A stretch of 64,000 nucleotides of DNA, taken from positions 111,390 to 175,389 of the forward strand of contig CAMOVZ010000002.1 in assembly GCA_946628045.1 (NCBI GenBank), given 5' to 3'. The notes below the pieces were generated by a model. That model was not told the origin of the DNA and searched no databases. It was given only the letters and a program-made list of their open reading frames with translations. Numbering within the stretch: position 1 is the first letter of the stretch; each line of letters opens with the position of its first letter. Below, piece by piece: positions 50,369 through 59,518 of this stretch. A program made the translations under genes and the position numbers. Origin of the DNA: an uncultured Caryophanales bacterium (GTDB taxonomy: Bacteria > Bacillota_I > Bacilli_A > RF39 > UBA660).

Positions 50369-50423
50369 ATAATCACCTATTCTTAATATAAATAATTATA
50401 CAACAAATAACATAATTAAACAA

Positions 50424-50460
50424 TAAAAAGACTATATAATTTCATCATTTATATAGTCTT
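50424..50460 (-). terminator. Intrinsic terminator built from the end of cotE
   Basis: Minus strand stem AAGACTATATAA / TTATATAGTCTT, 9-base loop, then TTTTATT. The last codons and TAG stop of cotE form the loop and second arm. Confidence 0.8.
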
Positions 50461-50956
50461 CTTTCACTTCTTTATCAATTGTCTCATCTATTTTTTCTTC
50501 TTCTACTATTTCATCCCAAATATCATCATCTTCATTAGCTTCTATTTTTACTTTAACATCTCCAACTAATTCAATACCTAATTCTTTCTCAATAGTATAA
50601 TTAATACTATTATTATCTATTTCTACTTTTAAAGGATTAGGTTGTTTTAAACTTCTAACTATTATTTCTTCCCCTTCAGTATCTGTATCTCTCATATGAA
50701 CAACCTCATGATATGTATTAGTCTCTTTAATAACATCAGTTTTAGTATCATTATCATAAGAATACCATATATTAACGTCATAACTTCCATCTATAATAAT
50801 ACTATTACCATTCTTACTTCCTTTAAAATTATGATTAATAACCCAACAACCCAATACAGTAGAAGGATTACTTACTTGTACACTATGATTAGTAGTAAAT
50901 AATTTTTTTCCTTTAGAAATAACTGCTTTAGTAACAATCTCTTTATAATTAGACAT
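50432..50956 (-). CDS. cotE: Outer spore coat protein CotE
   Basis: 174 residues, the length of Bacillus CotE. Strong similarity by eye: NYKEIVTKAVISKGKKLF, VLGCWVINHNF, DGSYDVNIWYSYDNDTKT and VVHMRD. The C-terminal tail is acidic, as in the family. CotE guides assembly of the outer coat around the forespore. Synteny with ricA and miaB on the same side supports the call; here a plus-strand gene has been inserted between. AGGAGGAG precedes the ATG. This is direct evidence that the genome has sporulation functions. Confidence 0.93.
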   Translation of the reverse strand: MSNYKEIVTKAVISKGKKLFTTNHSVQVSNPSTVLGCWVINHNFKGSKNGNSIIIDGSYDVNIWYSYDNDTKTDVIKETNTYHEVVHMRDTDTEGEEIIVRSLKQPNPLKVEIDNNSINYTIEKELGIELVGDVKVKIEANEDDDIWDEIVEEEKIDETIDKEVKEDYINDEII

Positions 50957-51063
50957 ATTCTCCTCCTAAAATAATATATGTAAAAGCAATTAAAAAAGTA
51001 CTAAAAAGTATTTATAACTAAAAAAATAATGTTATAATGTATATAAGAATAAGGAGGAGTTTT

Positions 51064-51687
51064 ATGGCTTCAGCTATTATTCATTTAGCTATCGCTAAAG
51101 AATTAGAAAATAAATTAGAAATAGATGATCACAAAGATTACTTTTTAGGTTCAATAGCCCCTGATATTGCAAAACAAATAGGAATGCCTAAAAGCACATC
51201 TCATTTCTCTCATAATAGTAGAAATGATATCCCAGATATAAATTTATTTGTTAAAAGATATCCAACATTTAAATATAATTCATTCAACTTAGGATATTTC
51301 ATCCATTTATATACAGATAAAATATGGTATGAAGAAATAATGACTAAAATATCAAATGGTGAAAGTATAAAATTACTAGATGGTACTACTATAAATACAA
51401 GTAAAGAAGAAATTTCACAATTAATTTATTCAGATTATACTAATTTAAATAAAGATTTAATTGATGAATATAATTTAGATTTATCACTATTCTATGAAGA
51501 ATTTAAAGTACCAGATACTTCTATTAATGAAATACCAATAAATAAATTAGATATATTAATAAATAAAATGGGTATTATAATAGAAAATTCTCAAAAAGAA
51601 AAACCATATACATTTGATATATATTTGGTAAAAGAATTTATAAAAGATTGTACAAATAGAATATTAGAAGAAATAAAAAAATACTAG
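51064..51687 (+). CDS. Zinc-dependent phospholipase C-like protein
   Basis: About 207 residues. It resembles the Zn_dep_PLPC group (PF00882): ASAIIHLAIAKEL at the start, YFLGSIAPDIAKQI, TSHFSHN, and LGYFIHLYTDKIWYE with His/Asp in positions that bind zinc. No signal peptide, so cytoplasmic. Its substrate is unknown; family members vary. ATG at 51064 with AAGGAGGAG upstream and a TATAAT about 25 bases earlier. It is inserted between cotE and ricA. Confidence 0.8.
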   Translation: MASAIIHLAIAKELENKLEIDDHKDYFLGSIAPDIAKQIGMPKSTSHFSHNSRNDIPDINLFVKRYPTFKYNSFNLGYFIHLYTDKIWYEEIMTKISNGESIKLLDGTTINTSKEEISQLIYSDYTNLNKDLIDEYNLDLSLFYEEFKVPDTSINEIPINKLDILINKMGIIIENSQKEKPYTFDIYLVKEFIKDCTNRILEEIKKY

Positions 51688-51703
51688 TTAACTAGTATTT
51701 TTT
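51678..51703. terminator. Bidirectional terminator
   Basis: Near-perfect palindrome centred on AATACTAGTTAACTAGTATT with A-run on the left and T-run on the right. Serves the phospholipase-like gene (plus) and ricA (minus). Confidence 0.85.
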
Positions 51704-52021
51704 ATTTAATAAATTATCAAAATATTCATTTAATTCATCTTTAACATAATTAATATAATAATTAACCTTTTCAAGATTCTCAGTATATATATGATATATT
51801 GGTATGCAATTAAGTTTCTCTTCTAATTCATTTAATTCACTAAGTATATTAGAATCATTAGTTCTAATATATTTTTTTTGTTTTAATTTAATTTCTTTTA
51901 CTAAAGAATTAATCTCATCATTTGAATTCATTTTTTCTTTTAATTCAATACACTTTTTATATTCCTTAGAATTTTTAATGCAGTCTACTACTTCATCTAA
52001 ACTTTTATTTAACTTTTCCAT
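51692..52021 (-). CDS. ricA: YlbF/YmcA-family regulator (RicA-like)
   Basis: 109 residues, helical. Pattern typical of the Com_YlbF family: KNSKEYKKCIELKEKMNSND, IKLKQKKYIR, and a C-terminal amphipathic helix. RicA with RicF and RicT controls RNase Y specificity, biofilm formation and Spo0A phosphorylation in Bacillus. Assignment rests mostly on position between miaB and cotE, as in Bacillus; by sequence alone it could be RicF-like. Overlaps miaB by 17 bases. Confidence 0.8.
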   Translation of the reverse strand: MEKLNKSLDEVVDCIKNSKEYKKCIELKEKMNSNDEINSLVKEIKLKQKKYIRTNDSNILSELNELEEKLNCIPIYHIYTENLEKVNYYINYVKDELNEYFDNLLNKKY

Positions 52022-53417
52022 CTAAACTCCATGTCTTAGCTTCAGTTATTTCTACATCTACTAAGTCACCCGGTACTAGTTCTTTATCACTAGTAAAATT
52101 AATTAGCTTATTAGTTTCACTATATCCATAATACATATCTTTCTTTTCAGATACACCTTCTACTAATACATTTAATACCTTACCAACAAGAGCTTGATTG
52201 TTTTCTAAGAAATATTTATTAACCACTTCATTTAATCTTTGAAGTCTTTCTTCTTTTTCAGACAAAGTAGTATTGTCTTTTATCTTTTCTGCAGGAGTTC
52301 CTTTTCTAACACTAAATATAAAAGTAAATGCATTGTCATATTTACATTCTTCTACTAAAGAAAGTGTTTCTAAAAAATCTTCCTCAGTTTCGCCTGGGAA
52401 TCCTACAATAATATCAGTACTAATAGCTACATCTTTCACAGTATCTTTTATTTTATGAAATAACTCTAAATAACTTTCTCTAGTATAACGTCTACCCATT
52501 AAACGTAATATCTTATTGCTTCCACTTTGTACTGGTAAATGTACACTAGGCATTATATTTTTATATTTACCAATTACTTCAATCATCTTATCAGTAAAAT
52601 CCCATGGATGAGATGTCATAAATCTAACACGAGGAATATCTTTCTTAGCTATTTCTTCAAGTAAATCACCTAAATTATAATCATCATATAAATCTTTTCC
52701 ATAAGCATTAACATTTTGTCCTAATAAAGTTATTTCTTTATAACCATCTTTTATTAGTTCATCTACTTCTTTTAAGATATCTTCTTTTGCTCTACTTCTT
52801 TCTCTTCCTCTTGTATAAGGAACTATACAATAAGTACAGAATTTATCACAACCATAAATTATATTAACATAAGCTTTATAATTATTAGTTCTAACTACAG
52901 GTAATCCTTCATATAGATCACCTTCTCTAGAATATACTTCTATTTGTTGTTTATTCGATTCTATAGATTTATCTATTATAGTAGGTAATTCATTCAAGTT
53001 ATGTGTACCACATACAAAATTAACAAATTTATAATCTCTAAGTATTTCTTCAACAACACTAGATTCCTGTGCCATACATCCAGTTAAACCAATTATTAGA
53101 TCTTTCTTATCTAACTTCATATGTTTTAGTCTACCTAACATACCAAATGCTTTATTATGAGCATTTTCTCTAATACTACAAGTATTAAGTAAAACTAAAT
53201 CGGCATCTAAATAATTATCTACTCGACTAAACCCTAACTTTTCAAGTAAAGCAGCAATATTTTCACTATCATGTTCATTCATTTGACAACCATAAGTCTT
53301 AATAAAATATTTTTTACCATTATACTTTCCTAAAACAGATTCATCTAAAGAAAACTCTAATCTTTTATAAAGTCTCTTATCCCTAGTTCTAGCTTCATTA
53401 AAATCAGGTATACGCAT
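52005..53417 (-). CDS. miaB: tRNA-2-methylthio-N6-dimethylallyladenosine synthase
   Basis: About 470 residues. N-terminal UPF0004 domain has YGCQMNEHDSE, NTCSIRENA and GCMAQ (three Cys for the auxiliary cluster). The radical SAM motif is YGCDKFCTYCIVPYTRGRERSR. A TRAM domain ends the protein (LNVLVEGVSEKKDMYYGYSE). It adds methylthio groups to A37 of tRNAs. ATG at 53417 follows GGAGGG. Confidence 0.96.
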   Translation of the reverse strand: MRIPDFNEARTRDKRLYKRLEFSLDESVLGKYNGKKYFIKTYGCQMNEHDSENIAALLEKLGFSRVDNYLDADLVLLNTCSIRENAHNKAFGMLGRLKHMKLDKKDLIIGLTGCMAQESSVVEEILRDYKFVNFVCGTHNLNELPTIIDKSIESNKQQIEVYSREGDLYEGLPVVRTNNYKAYVNIIYGCDKFCTYCIVPYTRGRERSRAKEDILKEVDELIKDGYKEITLLGQNVNAYGKDLYDDYNLGDLLEEIAKKDIPRVRFMTSHPWDFTDKMIEVIGKYKNIMPSVHLPVQSGSNKILRLMGRRYTRESYLELFHKIKDTVKDVAISTDIIVGFPGETEEDFLETLSLVEECKYDNAFTFIFSVRKGTPAEKIKDNTTLSEKEERLQRLNEVVNKYFLENNQALVGKVLNVLVEGVSEKKDMYYGYSETNKLINFTSDKELVPGDLVDVEITEAKTWSLDGKVK

Positions 53418-53472
53418 AGTATCCCTCCATTCATTCTCATATATTTTAACAAACATTTTAAAAGAATACAAT

Positions 53473-53496
53473 AAAAAAGAACCATAAGGTTCTTTA
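53473..53496 (-). terminator. Intrinsic terminator overlapping a stop codon
   Basis: Minus strand stem AAAGAACC / GGTTCTTT, 4-base loop, then TTTTTTATT. Stop at 53494-53496 overlaps the arm. Confidence 0.88.
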
Positions 53497-55053
53497 ATTT
53501 TTAGCTTTAAAGTATCCAGGTAATTCTGATGTACCTATTCTTGCATATGTCTTATCAATCTTACCAGAATCATAAGTAGTATTTCCACCACCTACTATTG
53601 AGGTACAATCTCTAAACATATCCTTACCCTTATTACCAGTAACTTTAGTAGTAACAAATTTGTCACTAGCATATATAGTTTTTAATTTATCATCATAGGA
53701 AAACATATCATACATATTAGTCACATTTTTTGTATCAAAAGAACTTAAATCTAAAGTTTCAAGTGAATTCATACGACTAAACATACTACTCATATCAATT
53801 ACGTTTTCCGTATTAAAATGTCTCAAATCTAATGAAGTTATATCAGTTAATCCAGCAAACATTGCATTCATATTAGCTACTTTAGATGTATCCCATCCAG
53901 TAGTATTAATTGACTTAATTTTTTTAGTATCATTATAAGTTCCAAATAAAGACTCCATATTTCTTACATTACTTGTATCAAAACCTGTTAAATCAAGATT
54001 TGATTCTCCAAAGAAATCTTCAGAATATGCATATGGCGCAGGTCCATCAAATAACCAACTTGAATCCTCTGGTAAAGCAATTTTTCCATATGGAGAATAA
54101 TAATATATTGTAGTACCATCCAACCAAGCATATACTGGTAATCCATCTTCTGCATCACCCGTTAAATGGTATACACGTCCATCTTGATGATCCTCATCAT
54201 AAAGACCAAAACAAGATTCCCAAGTTTGAAATTCACAATCACTAGGATCACCAGAAGTAGCTAAAGTAACATCTACTGCTTCCCTAGAAGGCGAAACAAT
54301 GTTAGCTGCAGTTAATGTAGATTTTACTGCATTATATTGAGCAGTTGTCGCAGGTGATACAGCAGTTATTAATTTTAAATCAATCATACCATTAGTAAGT
54401 ATTTGAAATCTTTGTTTACTAAGTACTGGCAGAATATCAATATCAATAGCATTTTCATCTGCTTGCCCATATGTTACCGCAAAACTAAATGTATATTCAA
54501 TATCACTTTGTTGATTATTTATATCACTATTTGTTACTGCATTTTTATCATACTCTACTCTTACTTTATAAGCTTGTGTTGTAGGAGTAGATGGAGTTGT
54601 AGAAGTATCTGCTTTCTTTAACAAATGATTTTTTTCTACTTCTCTACCATCAGCATAAGTTACCTCATATATAACATAATCTGGTAATTTGTTATTTTCA
54701 GAAATTGCAGAACCATTTAACTTTTTCTCAATCTTAGTAATCATTGCATCAATTGTTCCAGCATTAACTGCATCAACAGTAAATTCATAATAATCCCCAG
54801 GTTTATCTAAAACAGCAGTCCAACTAACCTCTGTCTTTGCATTTTCTCCTTCATCTGGACTTATTACTGGTGTAGTTGTAGTAACACCATCCTCATTATC
54901 TACATTATCCCAGTAAACACTCCATGTGTTTTTAGTAATATTTGCATCACCATTAATCTTTAATGTAGTAGCTAAAGCTGCAAAACCTATACTTATTCCC
55001 AATAGCAATAACAATAAAATTGTAATTCTATCTCTCTTTTTATTTCTCTTCAT
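53494..55053 (-). CDS. Surface protein: TasA/camelysin-like module plus BspA-type (DUF285) repeats
   Basis: About 519 residues. The leader ILLLLLLGISIGFAALATT and the following NTWSVYWDNVDN are nearly shared with 43255-44634; PGDYYEFTVDAVNAGTID and TYGQADENAID follow. The C-terminal 200 residues have LRR-like DUF285 repeats: FDTSNVRNMESLFG, NTTGWDTSKVANMNAMF, HFNTENVIDMSSMF and FDTKNVTNMYDMF. Such repeats mediate binding to host molecules in other bacteria. Own sigma-A promoter and terminator. ATG at 55053 with AGGAG upstream. Confidence 0.85.
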   Translation of the reverse strand: MKRNKKRDRITILLLLLLGISIGFAALATTLKINGDANITKNTWSVYWDNVDNEDGVTTTTPVISPDEGENAKTEVSWTAVLDKPGDYYEFTVDAVNAGTIDAMITKIEKKLNGSAISENNKLPDYVIYEVTYADGREVEKNHLLKKADTSTTPSTPTTQAYKVRVEYDKNAVTNSDINNQQSDIEYTFSFAVTYGQADENAIDIDILPVLSKQRFQILTNGMIDLKLITAVSPATTAQYNAVKSTLTAANIVSPSREAVDVTLATSGDPSDCEFQTWESCFGLYDEDHQDGRVYHLTGDAEDGLPVYAWLDGTTIYYYSPYGKIALPEDSSWLFDGPAPYAYSEDFFGESNLDLTGFDTSNVRNMESLFGTYNDTKKIKSINTTGWDTSKVANMNAMFAGLTDITSLDLRHFNTENVIDMSSMFSRMNSLETLDLSSFDTKNVTNMYDMFSYDDKLKTIYASDKFVTTKVTGNKGKDMFRDCTSIVGGGNTTYDSGKIDKTYARIGTSELPGYFKAKN

Positions 55054-55078
55054 ATACTCTCCTATTATATCTATTATC

Positions 55079-55107
55079 ATTATAGATTTACATTAGTATT
55101 ATGTCAA
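55079..55107 (-). promoter_or_regulatory. Perfect sigma-A promoter of the surface gene
   Basis: TTGACA (55102-55107), 17 bases, TATAAT (55079-55084) on the minus strand. The -35 abuts the T-run of the terminator at 55108-55128. Confidence 0.88.
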
Positions 55108-55129
55108 TAAAAAAAGAGCCTAAGCTCTA
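55108..55129 (-). terminator. Intrinsic terminator of the ankyrin gene
   Basis: Minus strand stem AGAGC / GCTCT, 4-base loop, then seven to eight T. Stop at 55127 overlaps the stem base. Confidence 0.8.
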
Positions 55130-55795
55130 TGCATAATTATTAATAATAGATACTATTGTATAATTTCTATTATTCATAATATCATTTTTAATTCTATCTA
55201 AATTATCGCTAATACTATCTACTAAATTCTTCATAGTAGAATCGAGTTCTTTTTTCTCTAAACTATCTACTATAATTTCTAAATTAGTAATCTTAGAATA
55301 CTTACCATAATATTTATTTTCAATACTTGCCATAAATAAATTTTTAAATGATGAATAATCTATTTCATTAAATCTTTTATCTTCTAATAATTTAAATGCA
55401 GTACATAAATAATTATTATTAAGTGCTATATCCATAGCGGTTTCATGTTTCTTATTTTTTAAATTAGGAATATAATTACTTTTCTTAGTTAATTGTTCTA
55501 CTACTTTTAAAGCCATAGGAGAATTATCCATAGCTAATATATGTCCAAAAGTATTACCTTCATCATTTTGATTATTAACATCCCAATTTTTCTTTTTCAT
55601 TAACATAATAACATATTCATATTGTTTTGCTTTTAAAAGTCTAGTAACTACATCATTACCTAAACAATCAATAGTATTAATATTCACAATATTATTATTA
55701 ACTAATTCGTATACTAATTCGTAATCACCTTGCTTGATATATTGAAATATCAGGGTCGGATCCTCCTTACAATTATCATATATTTCATTATTCAT
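55127..55795 (-). CDS. Ankyrin-repeat protein
   Basis: 222 residues, no signal. At least three ankyrin-like repeats: IVNINTIDCLGNDVVTRLLK, WDVNNQNDEGNTFGHILA and NLKNKKHETAMDIALNN, each with the helix-turn-helix pattern. The last 70 residues are a charged helix of unknown role. Ankyrin repeats mediate protein-protein contacts; partner unknown. GAGGTG precedes the ATG. Confidence 0.8.
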   Translation of the reverse strand: MNNEIYDNCKEDPTLIFQYIKQGDYELVYELVNNNIVNINTIDCLGNDVVTRLLKAKQYEYVIMLMKKKNWDVNNQNDEGNTFGHILAMDNSPMALKVVEQLTKKSNYIPNLKNKKHETAMDIALNNNYLCTAFKLLEDKRFNEIDYSSFKNLFMASIENKYYGKYSKITNLEIIVDSLEKKELDSTMKNLVDSISDNLDRIKNDIMNNRNYTIVSIINNYA

Positions 55796-55838
55796 AAATT
55801 ACACCTCTTTGCACGGTACAGTTCAATATTCTAGCAGC

Positions 55839-55873
55839 AAAAAAAATAACTGTCAAACTTCACTTTTTGACAG
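55839..55873 (-). terminator. Intrinsic terminator of the flippase transcript
   Basis: Minus strand stem CTGTCAAA / TTTGACAG, 8-base loop, then TTATTTTTTTT. It is about 110 bases past the stop; the rest of 55796-55980 holds no gene that I can support. Confidence 0.8.
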
Positions 55874-55980
55874 CTATAAAAATTTTTTATTACTAGTTTT
55901 TTGTTGAAATATAAGGAATAGATAACTTTGTCAATAAACAAAATATTAGTTTTTACAGTTAGTAATAAATAAATTATATA

Positions 55981-57483
55981 CTACTTTTTAAATATCATTT
56001 CTTTATAATATTTATACTCATCAGTATTTCTAAATATTATTATAAACAATACACTACTAACAAATACTGTTATTAAACCTCTAACTATTAATTCAATATA
56101 AATATTATTGTTACTAAATAAATTAGATAATAAATAACAACTAATAATTATAAATATAAAACTAATTATTTGAATTATATTATCCTTTACATAATATACT
56201 GAATCTTTATTAAATATCTTTTTATACACAAACTTAGGATAACTATAAAACCATACAGGTATAGTACTAATTAAAGTACCTAAGAATATTCCTACTATTC
56301 CAAATAATTTTAATAATACAATTGAGAAAGTTATATTTAAAATTATTTCTAATACTGGTACAATTCTATCTTCTACCCAAATACCAGCAGCATCTTTAAA
56401 TGTTAAATAAGCATTTCTCATCATTACTTGATAGAAATTAATAACTAAAATTACTAAAGTAAAGAAAGATAATAGATATTTATCTCCTACCCATATTGTA
56501 ATAAAGTCTTGTGATAAAACTAATATACAAGAAGATGTAAATATTGAAATATAAAAATTCAAGAAATTAATCTTTTTAAATATTAAATATCTCTTATTTA
56601 AATCTTTTTCTACTAATAAATTACCTACACTAGCACTAACATTAGAAACTATACCACTAAATATAGTATTAACTGTATACATAATATAGTAATAATTTGT
56701 ATATATACCAACTAATTTAAGTCCAAAGAAAATAGATATCATAATAGAATCAGTACCATATTTAATAACAGCACTTAATTTATGAATAAACAATGCTTTT
56801 ACTTTATTAGTAATATCATTCTTTATATTTCTAGATAATTCTAGTTTTTCTTTATTTTTTAAATACGGATACATCTTAGATGCAATTATAGATGTAATAA
56901 CATTTTCTAAGAATACACATAATATTTTTACACATATGTATAAATAATAATTTTTAGTAATAAATAATATAACTAATTGTAGTACATTTAATATAATTAA
57001 ATAAATCATATGAATTATATTATTAATATAATTCTTTTGATCTGCTATTATCAAGCTTCTTTTATATGCAATAAAATAACTCATTAAAGTGTAAATTAAA
57101 TAAAGTAAATAAACTAAATAAATATTAACATTAACATTAGTTTTAGCAAAAAAAGGAACTATTGGTAGTATTAATAATCCTACTAAAAACATTACTAATA
57201 TTACAATATTATATGTCTTCTTATAAAATAATACTAATGACTTAATACTCTTAATATCATTCTTAGCTAACGGTTTATATAAATGATATATAATTGCACT
57301 ACCTATACCTAATTCAAATAAACTAAGCATAGTTAAAACATTAGAAAATAATCCATTTAAACCTAAATACTCAATTCCCAAAATATCTATAAATACTCTT
57401 TGAGAAACAAGAGTAACAATTAATAATACAATATTACTAATAAAAGAAGTAATAGAGTTTCTTAAAGAATACTTAGTCCTCAT
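55981..57483 (-). CDS. Wzx-type polysaccharide flippase
   Basis: About 500 residues, twelve to fourteen hydrophobic helices, no soluble domain. N-terminal SITSFISNIVLLIVTLVSQR and IEYLGLNGLFSNVLTMLSLFELGIG are typical of the polysaccharide biosynthesis/MATE-like exporters. It should move lipid-linked repeat units across the membrane. ATG at 57483 follows AGAGGTGATAG, and overlaps the GT4 gene by 11 bases. Confidence 0.88.
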   Translation of the reverse strand: MRTKYSLRNSITSFISNIVLLIVTLVSQRVFIDILGIEYLGLNGLFSNVLTMLSLFELGIGSAIIYHLYKPLAKNDIKSIKSLVLFYKKTYNIVILVMFLVGLLILPIVPFFAKTNVNVNIYLVYLLYLIYTLMSYFIAYKRSLIIADQKNYINNIIHMIYLIILNVLQLVILFITKNYYLYICVKILCVFLENVITSIIASKMYPYLKNKEKLELSRNIKNDITNKVKALFIHKLSAVIKYGTDSIMISIFFGLKLVGIYTNYYYIMYTVNTIFSGIVSNVSASVGNLLVEKDLNKRYLIFKKINFLNFYISIFTSSCILVLSQDFITIWVGDKYLLSFFTLVILVINFYQVMMRNAYLTFKDAAGIWVEDRIVPVLEIILNITFSIVLLKLFGIVGIFLGTLISTIPVWFYSYPKFVYKKIFNKDSVYYVKDNIIQIISFIFIIISCYLLSNLFSNNNIYIELIVRGLITVFVSSVLFIIIFRNTDEYKYYKEMIFKK

Positions 57484-58567
57484 ATCTATCACCTCTATAT
57501 ATATTTTCTAATATAGAAGAATATTTTTTAATATCATATTTACTCATATTTTTATATACATCTTCTCTTCTTATTTTTATATTATTAGATAAAATATTTT
57601 TAGTAATATCATCTATATTATCATTTAAATTAAAAGATCTATAATTAGAATAACTATTAAATTCATCTATTATATTATTAGAACCATATACAATTACTCC
57701 ATTAGTTAAAGCCTCTAATATAGACAAACCAAATCCCTCTCTTATACTGGGATAAATACAAACATCTATACCATTTAATACTTCATTAACATTATCTATA
57801 AATCCTAAAAAAGTAACTCTATCACTTATATTTAAATTATTAACTTTAGTCTTTAATTCATCTAAATTACCTATTAATAATAAATGACTATTCTTATCAA
57901 TATTACTTATCCTATAAAATAAATCTATAACATATGAAACATTCTTATCTAAATCACATCTACCTATATAAGCATATACTTTCTTATCATTTAAATTATA
58001 TTTAGTTCTTATTTCATCTCTCTTAACTTTATTAAATTTATATTTATTAATATCTATACCATTTTCAAGTATCTTAATTTTATCAAAATACTTAGTTTCA
58101 AACAGATTATCCCTTGCTTTACAAGAACAAGCTAATATCATATCAACTTTCTTAATATATTTAGTCATCAACATATTAATAATTATTTTTTTAAATTTAC
58201 TAATTTTAGGAACACTATGTATATGTGATATAACTCTACATCCATATTTTTTAGATAATTTTAATACTTGGTATGAGAATAAAAATATACTTGAATTTAT
58301 GTGAATAACATCATATCTATTTTTCTTTAAAAACTTATTTAATCTTATGTAATATTTAATCTTAGAAAATATATTTTTTCTATTACAATCAAGATTATAA
58401 ATATTTCCACCTAATTTATTTATTTCTTCTTTATATAAATTAAACACTCCATCATTAGGAGTTAAAAAGTCACAAGTAAAACTAGAGTTAATATTTCTAG
58501 CAATATTTAACTCTATATTTTCAATACCACCAAATGATAGTCCCATACTTACTTGTAATACTTTCAT
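57473..58567 (-). CDS. Glycosyltransferase family 4 protein
   Basis: About 364 residues. N-terminal VLQVSMGLSFGGIENIELNIA, later YAYIGRCDLDKNVSYVIDLF, and the donor-binding REGFGLSILEALTNGVIVYG with the E-x7-E pattern. A retaining sugar transferase of the polysaccharide locus; the sugar is unknown. ATG at 58567 (AGGTAG upstream). Co-transcribed with the flippase. Confidence 0.88.
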   Translation of the reverse strand: MKVLQVSMGLSFGGIENIELNIARNINSSFTCDFLTPNDGVFNLYKEEINKLGGNIYNLDCNRKNIFSKIKYYIRLNKFLKKNRYDVIHINSSIFLFSYQVLKLSKKYGCRVISHIHSVPKISKFKKIIINMLMTKYIKKVDMILACSCKARDNLFETKYFDKIKILENGIDINKYKFNKVKRDEIRTKYNLNDKKVYAYIGRCDLDKNVSYVIDLFYRISNIDKNSHLLLIGNLDELKTKVNNLNISDRVTFLGFIDNVNEVLNGIDVCIYPSIREGFGLSILEALTNGVIVYGSNNIIDEFNSYSNYRSFNLNDNIDDITKNILSNNIKIRREDVYKNMSKYDIKKYSSILENIYRGDRYED

Positions 58568-58602
58568 AACCATCTACCTATAAATAGAATATCATTTTAT
58601 AT

Positions 58603-58634
58603 AAAAAAAGAAAAGAGAAACTACTTTCTCTTTT
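58603..58634 (-). terminator. Intrinsic terminator after the GT2 gene
   Basis: Minus strand stem AAAAGAGAAA / TTTCTCTTTT, 4-base loop, then TTTTTTT. It ends the single-gene 58712-59440 transcript. Confidence 0.85.
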
Positions 58635-58711
58635 AATTTGTGTAATTATTAAAATAGACATTATTTATTGCAATTATTTTTTTAGTTTTTCATCTCGTAG
58701 AGTCTCATCTT

Positions 58712-59440
58712 TTATAATCTTCTCTTAATTGCATTTATAACATAACAATTAAAACAATAAATTCTTTTTAATAAAGATAAATTTTCTAACTTGTATAAAT
58801 CCCACGTTCTTTTCAAAGCTATTAACTTATTAGAACTAAGAGAACTTTTACCAACTCTATATATAGATAATACATCATCCATACCATAAGCAGTAACACC
58901 ATTTCTTAATATTTTCCACCATGTAGCAGTATCTTGACCCCTTTTTATTATAGGCATATATATATCTTTTTTCTTTAAATGTTTCATATTAAACATGACA
59001 GTCGATGTAAATATTGTTGTATTTTTTAAAGCTTCTTTATATGTAATACTCTTAGGAACATGAGTAATATGTTTCTTCCCATTTTTCAAAAAAGCATAGT
59101 TACTATATATAAAAGTATAATCGTTTTTTTCAATGAATTTAACTTGCTTTTTTATTTTATCTATATCCCAATAATCATCTGAATCAATAAAAGTAATATA
59201 CTCACCAGTAGCTAAATCTATACCTTTATTTCTACAAATACTTACTCCACTATTCTTTTTTAATTTTATAAATTTAATTCGTTTATCTTTATAACTATTA
59301 ATAATATCTACACTATCATCAGTACTTCTATCATCAATAATAATAATTTCTAAATTCTTATATGTTTGTTTTAATACACTGTCTATACATTCTCTTAAGT
59401 ATTTACTACTATTATAAACAGGTATTATTACTGATACCAT
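58712..59440 (-). CDS. Glycosyltransferase family 2 protein
   Basis: 242 residues. GT-A fold: SVIIPVYNSSKYLRECIDSV, IIDDRSTDDS and the metal-binding DxD in FIDSDDYWD. The C-terminal part QDTATWWKILRNG fits the acceptor side. Transfers a sugar to a cell-surface glycan precursor. GGTGATT precedes the ATG. Confidence 0.9.
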   Translation of the reverse strand: MVSVIIPVYNSSKYLRECIDSVLKQTYKNLEIIIIDDRSTDDSVDIINSYKDKRIKFIKLKKNSGVSICRNKGIDLATGEYITFIDSDDYWDIDKIKKQVKFIEKNDYTFIYSNYAFLKNGKKHITHVPKSITYKEALKNTTIFTSTVMFNMKHLKKKDIYMPIIKRGQDTATWWKILRNGVTAYGMDDVLSIYRVGKSSLSSNKLIALKRTWDLYKLENLSLLKRIYCFNCYVINAIKRRL

Positions 59441-59473
59441 AGAATCACCACACTCATTATGTATAGTATATCA

Positions 59474-59508
59474 TAAAAGAAAAAGAATTTGAAAAATCAA
59501 ATTCTTTT
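59474..59508 (-). terminator. Intrinsic terminator after the fusion gene
   Basis: Minus strand stem AAAAGAATTTG / CAAATTCTTTT, 6-base loop, then TTTTCTTTTATG. Confidence 0.85.
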
Positions 59509-59518
59509 ATATCTAATT

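Noticed and set aside
55796..55980. Possible small RNA or gene in the gap before the flippase
   Set aside because: Only the terminator of the flippase unit is supported; no ORF with a ribosome binding site and no promoter pair was seen.
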